A stretch of 64,000 nucleotides of DNA, taken from Streptomyces malaysiensis subsp. samsunensis (GTDB lineage: Bacteria; Actinomycetota; Actinomycetes; Streptomycetales; Streptomycetaceae). The stretch spans positions 186,001 through 250,000 of the forward strand of contig NZ_JANIIC010000004.1 of assembly GCF_024519315.1 (NCBI RefSeq), read 5' to 3'. Below, in pieces: positions 17,592 through 26,520 of this stretch. Numbering within the stretch: position 1 is the first letter of the stretch; every line of letters starts with the position of its first letter. Both the position numbers and the translations under genes were made by a program. The notes under the pieces are model-generated. The model ran no database searches, was not told the DNA's origin, and was given only the letters and a program-made list of their open reading frames with translations.

Positions 17592-18644
17592 CTACCGGTG
17601 TGCCGTTAACTTCTTGGGCGTCCGGCCACTGGGGGCTGCGACCGAGTCCCGGATGACCAAGGGGCAGGAGACGAAGTGGCCGGTCGGGCCATCGCCCCCG
17701 TCTTGCAGCCGGGCGATCGCCTTCTCTGCCGCACGGACGCCCATCCGATAGTGCGGAAGCTGGACGGTCGTCAGTCCCGGGAACAAGTTCTCCGCGAAAT
17801 TCTGCTGGTTGTCGAAGCCCACGATGGACAGGTCCCGCGGGATCTGAAGTCCGAGTTCGGCCGCCACCTGGTAGAAGCCCAGCGCAAGCCGGTCGGAGAA
17901 GCAGAAGACCGCCGTGGGCCGGTCACTGCGGCGCAGGAGTCTGCGAGCGGGTTCCCGCGCGGCGGATGCGTTCGGCTCGGACGCCTCCACGACGAGCGAC
18001 TCGTCGAGGCCCAGTCCAGCCTCCGCCAGCGCACTCTCATAGCCCTCGCGGCGCAGCGACTCGGCGATCGCGAAAGCCGGTGCGATGAGGTTGCAAAAGG
18101 CGATCCGCCGGTGCCCGGCGTCGATGAGATGGAGTGTCGCCGCCCTCGCGCCGGCCCTCTCGTCGGGCACGACCCAGTCGGCGTTCCCTCTCCGCGGCCG
18201 GCCACCCAGGATCACCTGGGGCACCGGCCGGGGAAGCCGCGGAAGATCCACCTCACGGTGGTAGTCGACGGCCACGATCAGTCCCTCGACGCTGCGTTGC
18301 AGCAGGGACCGCACCGCCGGACCCTCCATATCCGGATTGCCGGCCATATCGACGAGGAGGAGAACATATCCCTCCCTCCACGCCTTGGACTGCGCGCCGG
18401 CCAGCATCTGCCCCGAAAAGGGAACGCTTGCGACACCGTCGGACAGCAGGCCCAGTGTGCGGGTCTGCCGCGTCCGCAGTCCCCGCGCGGCAAGGTTGGG
18501 CAGATACCCGAGATCTTCGGTCGCCTGCCGGATACGCGCGGCGGTTTCGACGCTCACGCGCCCCTCGTGCTGATCGTTGAGCACGAGGGAGACGGCCGAA
18601 ATGGAGACGCCACAGTGAGCGGCGATGTCTTTCATCGTCACCAT
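17592..18644 (-). CDS. LacI/GalR-family transcriptional regulator
   Basis: 350 residues. The helix-turn-helix and hinge helix are at about 4-55 (MKDIAAHCGVSISAVSLVL, then ATEDLGYLPNLAARGLRTR), followed by a periplasmic-binding-type sensor domain with IVGFDNQQNFAENLFPGLTT. The ATG at 18644 is chosen because AGGAGGTGG precedes it and it puts the DNA-binding helices at the family position; longer in-frame starts run into the divergent upstream region. A perfect operator-like palindrome lies 49 bases upstream, pointing to autoregulation. Neighbours suggest it controls the GH172/importer operon. Confidence 0.88.
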   Translation of the reverse strand: MVTMKDIAAHCGVSISAVSLVLNDQHEGRVSVETAARIRQATEDLGYLPNLAARGLRTRQTRTLGLLSDGVASVPFSGQMLAGAQSKAWREGYVLLLVDMAGNPDMEGPAVRSLLQRSVEGLIVAVDYHREVDLPRLPRPVPQVILGGRPRRGNADWVVPDERAGARAATLHLIDAGHRRIAFCNLIAPAFAIAESLRREGYESALAEAGLGLDESLVVEASEPNASAAREPARRLLRRSDRPTAVFCFSDRLALGFYQVAAELGLQIPRDLSIVGFDNQQNFAENLFPGLTTVQLPHYRMGVRAAEKAIARLQDGGDGPTGHFVSCPLVIRDSVAAPSGRTPKKLTAHR

Positions 18645-18692
18645 GTGCCACCTCCTGCCGGTCGGCCATTCAGGGGACCCTGACAGTAAGAA

Positions 18693-18708
18693 CGTCAAAC
18701 GTTTGACG
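18693..18708. promoter_or_regulatory. Perfect 16-bp LacI-type operator
   Basis: CGTCAAACGTTTGACG is fully self-complementary with a central CG, the standard geometry of LacI/GalR operators. It lies just upstream of the LacI-family gene and about 420 bases before the divergent RbsB-like gene. Confidence 0.72.
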
Positions 18709-19124
18709 CAAGGGCGGAGACCCCGCCTTCTCTGCCGACGTGTCCGCCACGGCGAGCTGGGGTTATGGCCGATGTGATGTTTCGACGACCGGCCGACCGG
18801 CGTGGCGGCGACTCCCGCGATGCGGCACGAGGTCGGTATCCGGCCGCCCCCTGCCCGGCGACGACCTCCGCCGGCAAGGCCGCGATCGAGCGCTTCCCGT
18901 GCCCGGTGACCTCCCAGGACTGCTGGCAGGAGCTGGTGCCGCCCGCACCGCGGGACGACAGTCCATGGCGGTTCCATGGCTCCACACCATTGCCGGAGCA
19001 TCGCTGAGCTGGGGAAACCGCTCCACCTGCCGATTGGCCAACACAGTTGTTACCGTCGGCCTCTTTAACTCCAGGTGCGGTGTGACATATTACTGCGCCA
19101 TAACAGTCAAGCGGAGGCTCTCCG
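18709..19124. other. 416-base region with no recognisable gene
   Basis: Short open frames exist on both strands (for example 80 codons at 18765-19007) but I recognise no family, ribosome site or domain in them. The last 120 bases are clearly AT-richer than their surroundings and probably hold the promoter of the RbsB-like gene. GCGGAGG at about 19111 is that gene's ribosome site. Confidence 0.5.
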
Positions 19125-20147
19125 ATGAACAGTTTGCGCAGCCGGCTCACCGGCGCCGTGGCCCTGACCACCAGCACTGTCCTTCTCACCGCCTGCGGGA
19201 TCGCCGACTCGGCCGGTTCCGGCAGCGGCACCTTCAAGGTTGCCGTCCTCGCGGCCTCCAGCCAGAACGGCTACAACCAGGCCGTCTACAAGGGGGTCAA
19301 GCAGGCCGCGGCCGCGTCCGGCAAGAAGATCAGCCTGAAGCTCCTCGACGGCCAGTTCGACTCGAACACGCAGCTGTCGCAATTGCAGAACGTCACCAGC
19401 ACCGGCGACTACGACGGAGTCGTGGTCGTGCCCAATGACGGAGTCGGCCTGGCGGCGGCCTTCCCGCTGGCCAAGAAGATCCCCGTCGTCACGGTGCTCA
19501 ATCCCGTCGGATCGGACATCAACAAGATGAAACCGCAGGTCGACGGCGTGGTCACCACCGTTGGCGTGCCCCCTGCCACGGCCGCGGCGAAGCAGGCCGA
19601 GGGGGTGGTCACCTACTGTGCCGACATCGATCCCTGCAAGGTCGTACTGCTCGTCGGCAATCTGTCCTCGCCGCTCGACGTGGCCCGCCGGGGCGCGTAC
19701 AAGAAGGTGCTCGGCGGCCACTCCAACATCAAGGTGGTCAGCACGGTCGAGGGCCAGTACGACCGGGACACCTCGCTCAAGGCGATCAGCAACGTGCTCC
19801 AGGCGCACAAGGATGTCAACGTCATCCTGTCCAACGCCGACCAGCAGACCGCGGGAGCGCAGATAGCCCTCCAGAACGCCGGTATCAAGCCCAGGAGCAT
19901 GTACCTCACCGGTGGCGGTGGTACCAAGGACGCCGTGGCCGCTGTCCGCGCGGGCACGTGGCGGGCCGACTACATCAACTTCCCGGTGAGCATGGGCAAG
20001 TCCGCGCTGGAGCAGCTCCTCAAGGCGATGGACGGCGGCAAGCCCGAGCCCGTGGTCGACGCGGACAAGATCGGCGGAATCGACCCCTACGCGACCAAGG
20101 CGACACTGGTGAAGACGCCGGACTTCACCGGCGAGTGGAACGGCTGA
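19125..20147 (+). CDS. Sugar-type ABC substrate-binding lipoprotein (RbsB-like)
   Basis: 340 residues with a VLLTAC lipobox (Cys24). The mature domain is a periplasmic-binding-protein type 1 fold (KVAVLAASSQNGYNQAVYKG, DYDGVVVVPNDGVGLA, and VNVILSNADQQTAGAQIALQ). It is the receptor of a CUT2-type importer whose ATPase and permease follow. The downstream hydantoinase, amidohydrolase and flavoprotein genes suggest the ligand may be a nitrogen heterocycle or N-glycoside rather than a plain pentose; this is inference. Confidence 0.87.
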   Translation: MNSLRSRLTGAVALTTSTVLLTACGIADSAGSGSGTFKVAVLAASSQNGYNQAVYKGVKQAAAASGKKISLKLLDGQFDSNTQLSQLQNVTSTGDYDGVVVVPNDGVGLAAAFPLAKKIPVVTVLNPVGSDINKMKPQVDGVVTTVGVPPATAAAKQAEGVVTYCADIDPCKVVLLVGNLSSPLDVARRGAYKKVLGGHSNIKVVSTVEGQYDRDTSLKAISNVLQAHKDVNVILSNADQQTAGAQIALQNAGIKPRSMYLTGGGGTKDAVAAVRAGTWRADYINFPVSMGKSALEQLLKAMDGGKPEPVVDADKIGGIDPYATKATLVKTPDFTGEWNG

Positions 20148-20152
20148 GGCCG

Positions 20153-21699
20153 ATGGCCACCGCCCAACCGGTCATCGAACTGGCCGGCATCACCAAGCGA
20201 TTCGGCGGAACGGCGGCCCTGGACGGAGTCGACCTGGCCGTGCACCCCGGCAGCGTGCACGCCCTGGTCGGGGAGAACGGGGCCGGAAAGTCCACCCTCG
20301 GCAAGATCGCGGCAGGAGTCTACGAGCCCGACGTCGGTCGCATCGTCGTCGAGGGCCGGCCGGTCGGACGCTGGGACACGGTACGCGCACAGCGCCGCGG
20401 CATCGTGATGATGGCGCAGGAGCTGTCGCTCGTACGGGATCTGACGGTGGCGCAGAACGTGTTCCTCGGCATCGAGCGGAGCAGCTTCGGCCTCCTGCGC
20501 CGCGACCACGGCCGCCGGTTCGCCGAACTCGACGAGATCGCGCGGTTCGGCCTCGATCCGGACACCCGGGTGGGGGACCTGCGCATCGCCGACCAGCAGA
20601 AGGTCGAGATCCTGCGCGCCCTGGCCCGGGACGCCAAGGTGATCGTGATGGACGAGCCGACCTCGTCGCTCACCGCACACGAGACCCGGCGGCTGCACGA
20701 GATGATCCGCCTGCTCACCGCGCAGGGACGGGCGGTCGTCTATGTGTCGCACTTTCTCGACGCCGTGCTGGAGGTCAGCGACACCGTCACGGTGATGCGC
20801 GACGGCCGCAGGATTCGCACCGCGCCCGCGGCGGACCAGACCAAGGCGTCCCTGGTGGAGGCGATGCTCGGCCGGGAGCTTGCCGTCTCCTTCCCGCCGC
20901 TGCCGCCCGCGCCCCACCCGGACACCCCACCGCTGCTCGAGGTGGAGGCGCTGGCCGGCGACAACGGGGTGAAACGGGCCTCGTTCACGGTACGGCCGGG
21001 CGAGATCGTCGGGCTGCTGGGACTGGTCGGCTCCGGGCGCACGGAATCGCCCGCGCCCTGATCGGCGCGGACCGGGTCAGCGCCGGAACCGTCACGCTGG
21101 CCGGCCGCACGCTCGGCCGGACAACCCCGCGGCGCAGCCGTGACCTCGGCCTGGTGCTGGTCCCCGAAGACCGCCACGGACAGGGCCTGGTGCTCCAGCG
21201 CAGCGTCACCGAGAACATCACGCTCGCCTCCCTGAGCCGCTTCTCCCGGCTCGGGCTGATCGACCGGCGGGCGGTCGGCAAACAGGTGGACGAGCTCGTC
21301 CGCCGCCTGGAGCTGCGCCCGGCCAGGCCCGAACTGCCGGTGCGGAGCTTCTCCGGCGGCAACCAGCAGAAGGCACTGATCGCCAAGTGGCTGGTCGGCG
21401 ACCCGAAGCTGGTGATTCTCGACGAGCCGACGCGCGGTGTCGACGTCGGCGCCAAGTTCGCCATCTACGAGCTCATCGCCGACCTGGCGGCCCGCGGCGT
21501 CGGGGTGCTGCTGATCTCCTCGGAGCACGAGGAGGTGCTCGGCCTCGCCCACCGCGCCCACCTGATCAGCCGTGGCGAGGTGCTCGACGAGGTGGATCCG
21601 CGCAGTCTGGCCGTTGAAGACGTCCTTCGGCGGCTCTTCGATGTCGCGGACCGGACCGGAACAGGCGAAGCGGAAAGGACAAAGGAATCCCTCATATGA
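20153..21699 (+). pseudogene. CUT2 ABC ATPase (RbsA/MglA-like) with a frameshift
   Basis: Two reading frames together encode a full double-cassette ATPase. The first (20153-21061) has Walker A GENGAGKST at about 40-48 and Walker B VIVMDEPTSSL. It runs to GLLGLVGSGRTE, where one base is missing near 21046-21047 and the frame soon meets TGA. The second frame resumes at once (ARALIGADRVSAGTV) and carries FSGGNQQKALIAKWL and LVILDEPTRGVD, ending with ATGA overlap into the permease. Restoring one base after GAA gives the expected GRTELARAL. It is either a recent frameshift or a sequencing error; the rest is undamaged. Confidence 0.85.
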
Positions 21700-22697
21700 C
21701 CGCCACCGAAACCGCACCCGAGGCCGGCGCGGGCGCCGACGTCCGCGGCGGCGTCCCGATCGGCCCGCGCGTCATCGCCTTCGCCCGGGACTACGCCGCA
21801 CTGATCCTGCTGGTCGCGATCTTCGTGACACTGTCGATCATCTCCTCGTCGTTCCTGTCGTTCACCAACGTCATGAACATCCTCAACCAGAACACCCCGC
21901 TCGCGATCATCGCCGTGGCCGGCACCTTCGTCATCGTCTCGGGGGCGTTCGACCTCTCCACGGCGGCGATGTACGCGGTGGTCAGTGTGGTCGCGGCGTC
22001 GGTCGCCACATCCACCGGCAGCACCTGGACGGCCCTGCTCGCCGCGCCGGTGCTGGGCCTTGTGATGGGTGTGCTCAACGGGCTCGCCGTGACCCGTCTG
22101 AACGTCCACTCCTTCCTCGCCACACTCGCCTCCAGCCTGGTCTACAAGGCGGTCGCGGTACTGATCACCGGCGGCTCGCTGATCACCGTGACCACGAGCG
22201 GCTTCTCCGATCTCGGGCGCGGCCAGGTCGCGGGGGTCTTCTACTCGGTCCTCATCCTGCTGGCCGTCTTCGCGCTGGCGTCGCTGCTGCTCAACGGCAC
22301 GGTCTTCGGCCGCCATGTGTTCGCCGTCGGTGGCAACTCCGACGCGGCCCATCTCTCCGGTGTGCGCGTGGACCGGGTCAAGGTCACCGTGTTCGCGCTC
22401 AGCGGCCTGGCCGTCGGCATCGCCGGCGCGATCGGAGTCTCCCGCCTCGCATCCGGCCAGCCACAGGCCGGCAGCGGCCTTGAACTCCAGGCCATCGCGG
22501 CGATCATCCTCGGCGGCAGCAGCATCTACGGAGGCATCGGCGCGGTCTGGCGCTCCCTGGTCGGTGTCTACCTGATCGCCCTGATCGGCAACGGCTTCGA
22601 CATCCTCAATGTCAATCCGCAGATGAAGGACCTGGTCACGGGTGTCATCATCCTGGCCGCGGTGGCACTCGCGGCCGCCGACCGGCGTCGGCGCTGA
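21696..22697 (+). CDS. CUT2 ABC transporter permease (RbsC-like)
   Basis: 333 residues with eight to ten hydrophobic helices. The family motif is SGAFDLSTAAMYAVVSVVAA, and GIAGAIGVSRLASGQP plus AIILGGSSIYGGIGAVWRSL match the conserved C-terminal half. It overlaps the ATPase stop by four bases. It is the only permease gene of this importer, as is normal when the subunit homodimerises. Confidence 0.9.
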   Translation: MTATETAPEAGAGADVRGGVPIGPRVIAFARDYAALILLVAIFVTLSIISSSFLSFTNVMNILNQNTPLAIIAVAGTFVIVSGAFDLSTAAMYAVVSVVAASVATSTGSTWTALLAAPVLGLVMGVLNGLAVTRLNVHSFLATLASSLVYKAVAVLITGGSLITVTTSGFSDLGRGQVAGVFYSVLILLAVFALASLLLNGTVFGRHVFAVGGNSDAAHLSGVRVDRVKVTVFALSGLAVGIAGAIGVSRLASGQPQAGSGLELQAIAAIILGGSSIYGGIGAVWRSLVGVYLIALIGNGFDILNVNPQMKDLVTGVIILAAVALAAADRRRR

Positions 22698-22726
22698 CCC
22701 CTCTCCCGAGCGCAGAAAGGTTCGAC

Positions 22727-24811
22727 ATGGCTGAAGTACGCGTCGCCATCGACGTCGGCGGCACCTTCACCGATGTGGTGAAACTCGACCCGCACAGCGG
22801 GGAGCTGCGGTTCGAGAAGGTGGCCACCACCCCCGCCGAGCCCACCAAGGGGGTGCTCGCGGCCTTCACCGCCGCACAGGCTCCGCTGGGCGAGGTGACC
22901 ACCTTCAACCACGGCTCCACACTCGGCCTCAACTCCCTGCTGACACGCACCGGAGCCAAGGTGGCGGTGGTGGCCACCGCCGGTTTCCGTGACGTCTACC
23001 TGCTGGGGCGCACCGACCGGCGGCCCATGTACGCGCTCACGTACCACAAGCCGGAAGCCCTGCTGAAGCGACGGGACACCTTCGAAGTGGTCGAGCGTTC
23101 GCTGTTCGACGGCAGCGTCGTGACCCCGTTCGACGAGTCCGGTGCGCGCTCGGTCGCCGCCGAGATCGCCGCCGGGGGCTATCAGGCGGTCGCGGTCGCC
23201 TTCCTGCACTCCTACGCGAACCCGGCGCACGAACGCGCGATGCGGGAGGTGCTCCACGAGGTCGCCCCGGGTGTCGAGGTGACCCTGTCGCACGAGCTGT
23301 CCGGTGAGTACCGCGAGTACGAGCGCACCTCCACGGCCGTACTCGACGCGTACATCAAACCCATCATGCGGACGTATCTCGACGCCCTGACGAAGCGGCT
23401 GGACGAGGGCGGTTTCACCGGCCGGTTCCTGATGTCGCGCTCCGGCGGCGGCGCGATGACCGCCCGAGCGGCCACCCGCCAGCCGGTCAACCTGATCCTG
23501 TCCGGTCCGGCCGGTGGTGTCGTCGGCGCCGCCTCACTGGCCAAGGTGATCGGCACCCCCAACCTGATCACCATCGACATGGGCGGCACCAGTCTGGACG
23601 CCTCGCTGGTGGTCGACGGTGAACCGGTGTCGCACCAGAGCGCCGAGTTCGAGGGCCTGCCCATCAACACCACATCGCTCAACATCCACACCATCGGCGC
23701 GGGCGGCGGCTCGATCGCCTGGCTGGACGCGGCCGGCGCGCTCCAGGTCGGCCCGCAGAGCGCCGGAGCCACCCCGGGCCCGGCCGCGTACGGGCGGGGC
23801 GGCACCCAACCCACCTTCACCGACGCCGCCCTGATGCTCGGCTACATGGGCAGCGACGTACCGCTCGGCGGCTCGCTCGTGCTCGACGACGACCTCGCCG
23901 CCAAGGCCCTCCAACACACCGCCGACCAGCTCGGCATGAGCCTGCGCACGCTGGCCCGCGGCATCCTCCGCATCTCCACCACCAAGATCGTCGGCGCGGT
24001 CCGGGCGATCACCGTCGAACTCGGCCGCGACCCGAAGGACTTCGCGCTGCTCGCCTTCGGCGGTGGCGGTGGCCTGGTCGCCGTGGACGTGGCCCGCGAA
24101 CTCGGCATCCCGACCGTCGTCGTGCCGCCGGGGCAGGGCGCGTTCTCGGCGCTGGGCATGCTGATGGCCGACGTGCAGCACGACCACGCCCGCACCGATG
24201 TGCTGCCCCTGGCCTCGGCGCCGGAGTCCTCCTTCGAAGAGGCGTTCGCCGCGATGGAGGCCGAGGCGAACGCGGCCCTGGCGGAGGAGGGCTTCGGCCC
24301 CGACCACCGCGGTCTGCACCGCTCGGTCGATCTGCGCTACGCCGGCCAGGAACACGCGGCGACCGTCCCCTACCCGGACGGTGACGTCACCGACAGCCTC
24401 GCGAAGAGCTTCCGCGCGCTCCACGAACGCCTCTACGGCCACGTCATGGACGACCCGGTCGAGATCGTCACGCTGCGGCTGCGGGCGGTCGGCATCGTCG
24501 ACAAGCCCGCATGGCCCCGGCACGCCGAGCGCACCGAGGGGGAGCCGTCGGTGCTGGGCGAACGCCAGGTCTTCGCCCGGTCCGACACCGGTGTGCCCTA
24601 TCAACTCGTCACCCGGGAATCACTCCTGGTCGGCGATGTGATCGAGGGCCCCGCCGTGGTCGCCGAGCACACCGCCACCACCGTGTTGCACGCCGGTGAC
24701 CGGCTGCGCGTCGCCGAACACGGCGAACTCGTCATCAGTGTCAAGGCCGAGAAATCCGAGAAATCCGAGAAAGCCGAGGAATCCGAGAAAGCCGAGGGAA
24801 ACGACCGATGA
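22727..24811 (+). CDS. Hydantoinase/oxoprolinase family protein, HyuA-type subunit
   Basis: 694 residues. The N-terminus has the ASKHA-type AIDVGGTFTDVV at about 7-18, then FNHGSTLGLNSLLTRTGAKV, a central SGPAGGVVGA and ITIDMGGTSLDASLV, and a C-terminal HyuA domain. With the HyuB-type gene it should form an ATP-dependent amidohydrolase acting on a cyclic amide (N-methylhydantoin, 5-oxoproline, lactam) or a related carboxylase; the substrate is not determined. The last 20 residues are a Lys-Glu-Ser repeat unlike the family. The stop overlaps the next start (ATGA). Confidence 0.85.
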   Translation: MAEVRVAIDVGGTFTDVVKLDPHSGELRFEKVATTPAEPTKGVLAAFTAAQAPLGEVTTFNHGSTLGLNSLLTRTGAKVAVVATAGFRDVYLLGRTDRRPMYALTYHKPEALLKRRDTFEVVERSLFDGSVVTPFDESGARSVAAEIAAGGYQAVAVAFLHSYANPAHERAMREVLHEVAPGVEVTLSHELSGEYREYERTSTAVLDAYIKPIMRTYLDALTKRLDEGGFTGRFLMSRSGGGAMTARAATRQPVNLILSGPAGGVVGAASLAKVIGTPNLITIDMGGTSLDASLVVDGEPVSHQSAEFEGLPINTTSLNIHTIGAGGGSIAWLDAAGALQVGPQSAGATPGPAAYGRGGTQPTFTDAALMLGYMGSDVPLGGSLVLDDDLAAKALQHTADQLGMSLRTLARGILRISTTKIVGAVRAITVELGRDPKDFALLAFGGGGGLVAVDVARELGIPTVVVPPGQGAFSALGMLMADVQHDHARTDVLPLASAPESSFEEAFAAMEAEANAALAEEGFGPDHRGLHRSVDLRYAGQEHAATVPYPDGDVTDSLAKSFRALHERLYGHVMDDPVEIVTLRLRAVGIVDKPAWPRHAERTEGEPSVLGERQVFARSDTGVPYQLVTRESLLVGDVIEGPAVVAEHTATTVLHAGDRLRVAEHGELVISVKAEKSEKSEKAEESEKAEGNDR
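24743..24796 (+). repeat. Six tandem 9-bp units encoding KAE/KSE repeats
   Basis: Units of the form AARKCCGAG repeat six times at the 3' end of the HyuA-type gene (one reads GAATCCGAG) and encode KAE, KSE, KSE, KAE, ESE, KAE. Slippage could change copy number without breaking the frame. The tail would be a short charged helix. Confidence 0.8.
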
Positions 24812-26520
24812 CCGACGCGATCACCCTTGAGGTCATTCGACACGCTCTGCTCGCCGCCGCCGAGGAGATGGCCCGCAACCTGTGCCGGACGGCGTACAAC
24901 ACCGTGGTCTACGAGATCCACGACTACGGCATCGGCCTGCACGACGCCAACGGCGACGTGGTCGCCGACGCGCCCGGCATCGCCATCTTCACCCGCGGCA
25001 ACGACCACGGCATCCACCGGGCGATCGAGCACATCGGCGCCGGGAACATGGCGCCCGGCGACGTGTTCCTGCTGAACTACCCGTACTGGTCATCGGCGCA
25101 CACCCTGGACACCCTCGTCTTCGCGCCGATCCACGCCGACGAGCGGCTCATCGGCTTCGCCTCGTGCCGCATCCATGTGCTCGACCTGAAGCAGAAGAAC
25201 CCCGGCTACGTGCTGGACTCCACCGACATGTACCAGGAAGGCATGTTCTTCCCCGGCTCGCGCCTCTACCGTGCCGGCGTGCCCAACCAGGAGATCTTCG
25301 ACATCATCCGCTTCAACTCGCGGATGCCCGAGCGGACCATCGGCGACCTCCAGGCCCAGGTCTCCGCGTGTGTGACGGGGGTGCGGCGCACCAGGGAACT
25401 GGCCGCCAAGCACGGCACCGACACACTGGTCGCCGCGATGCGGTCGATCAACGACCACGGGGAGCGGCTGGCCCGGCTGGCCCTGGCGGACCTGGAGCGC
25501 GGCACCTGGAGCGCCACCGACATCGTCGACTCCGACGGCGTCGACATCGATCGCGAGATCCTGCTCAAGGCCACGGTCACGATCACCGAGGACGAATTCG
25601 TCGTCGACTGGACCGGAAGCGAACGCGACGTACGCGGCCCCATCAACCTGCCGGTGGGCCAGACGATCGCGCTCTCCAGCCTCGTGTTCAAGGCACTGAC
25701 CACTCCGGACACCCCGGTGGTGGCCGGCAACTTCGCCCCGCTCAGAGTGATCACCGACCCCGGCAGCGTGATGCACGCCGTGCCGCCGATGCCCACATTC
25801 ACCCTGTGGACCGGACTGCTCGCAGGCGAAGTGATCCTGAAGGCACTGGCCCAGGGCATGCCGGAGCGCATTCCGGCCTGCTCCGGCGGCGATGTCTCGT
25901 CGATGATGGGACTCGGAACGAACCCACGCACCGGCCAGCCCTGGCTGGAGGCGACCAACGAGGCCGTCGGGTTCGGCGGACACGCCGACGGCGACGGGGA
26001 GGATGGCATCATGCACATGTCCGAACCGGGCTGCCGCAACAACCCGGTCGAGGTGCTGGAACAGAAGTCGCCCATGTTCATCGAGCACTACGGCTACGTA
26101 CCGGACACGGCGGGACCGGGCCGCCACCGTGGCGGCGTCGGCGTCCGGCGCGTCTACCGGTTCACCGCCCCGTCCACCGGCATCGCGCTGGTCTACCGCA
26201 CCAAGTCGGCGCCCTGGCCGATCGGCGGCGGCCGGCCCGCGGCCCCCGCCCGGATCGTGCTCAACCCGGGCACCGAGCGCGAGGTGGTCACCCGGGGCAG
26301 CTACAACTCGCTCGCGGCGGGCGATGTGCTCGCCAACATCACCGGCGGCGGGGGCGGCTACGGGTTCGCGTTCGAACGCGAACCGGCGAAGGTGCTGGAG
26401 GACGTCATCGACGGCTTCGTATCGGTCGAGGCGGCCCGCTCCGCCTACGGTGTCGTGATCACCGAACAGCCGTGGGCCGTCGACGAGGCCGCCACCGCCC
26501 GGTTGCGGGCCGCCTCATGA
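24808..26520 (+). CDS. Hydantoinase/oxoprolinase family protein, HyuB-type subunit
   Basis: 570 residues, full length for HyuB. Motifs include NLCRTAYNTVVYEIHDYGIG, GDVFLLNYPYWSSAHTLDT, INLPVGQTIALSSLVFKALT and GRHRGGVGVRRVYRF, all standard in the family. It pairs with the HyuA-type protein, whose gene overlaps its start by four bases, and its own stop overlaps the amidohydrolase start, so the three are one translationally coupled unit. Confidence 0.88.
   Translation: MTDAITLEVIRHALLAAAEEMARNLCRTAYNTVVYEIHDYGIGLHDANGDVVADAPGIAIFTRGNDHGIHRAIEHIGAGNMAPGDVFLLNYPYWSSAHTLDTLVFAPIHADERLIGFASCRIHVLDLKQKNPGYVLDSTDMYQEGMFFPGSRLYRAGVPNQEIFDIIRFNSRMPERTIGDLQAQVSACVTGVRRTRELAAKHGTDTLVAAMRSINDHGERLARLALADLERGTWSATDIVDSDGVDIDREILLKATVTITEDEFVVDWTGSERDVRGPINLPVGQTIALSSLVFKALTTPDTPVVAGNFAPLRVITDPGSVMHAVPPMPTFTLWTGLLAGEVILKALAQGMPERIPACSGGDVSSMMGLGTNPRTGQPWLEATNEAVGFGGHADGDGEDGIMHMSEPGCRNNPVEVLEQKSPMFIEHYGYVPDTAGPGRHRGGVGVRRVYRFTAPSTGIALVYRTKSAPWPIGGGRPAAPARIVLNPGTEREVVTRGSYNSLAAGDVLANITGGGGGYGFAFEREPAKVLEDVIDGFVSVEAARSAYGVVITEQPWAVDEAATARLRAAS

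Noticed and set aside
18765..19007. 80-codon plus-strand frame before the RbsB-like gene
   Set aside because: No ribosome site, no family and no continuity with neighbours; recorded only as an unassigned interval.
24882..26516. Possible large fusion of a HyuB-region frame with the amidohydrolase
   Set aside because: The long frame is the amidohydrolase frame extended backwards through hyuB in the wrong frame; the amidohydrolase begins naturally at the ATGA overlap at 26517.
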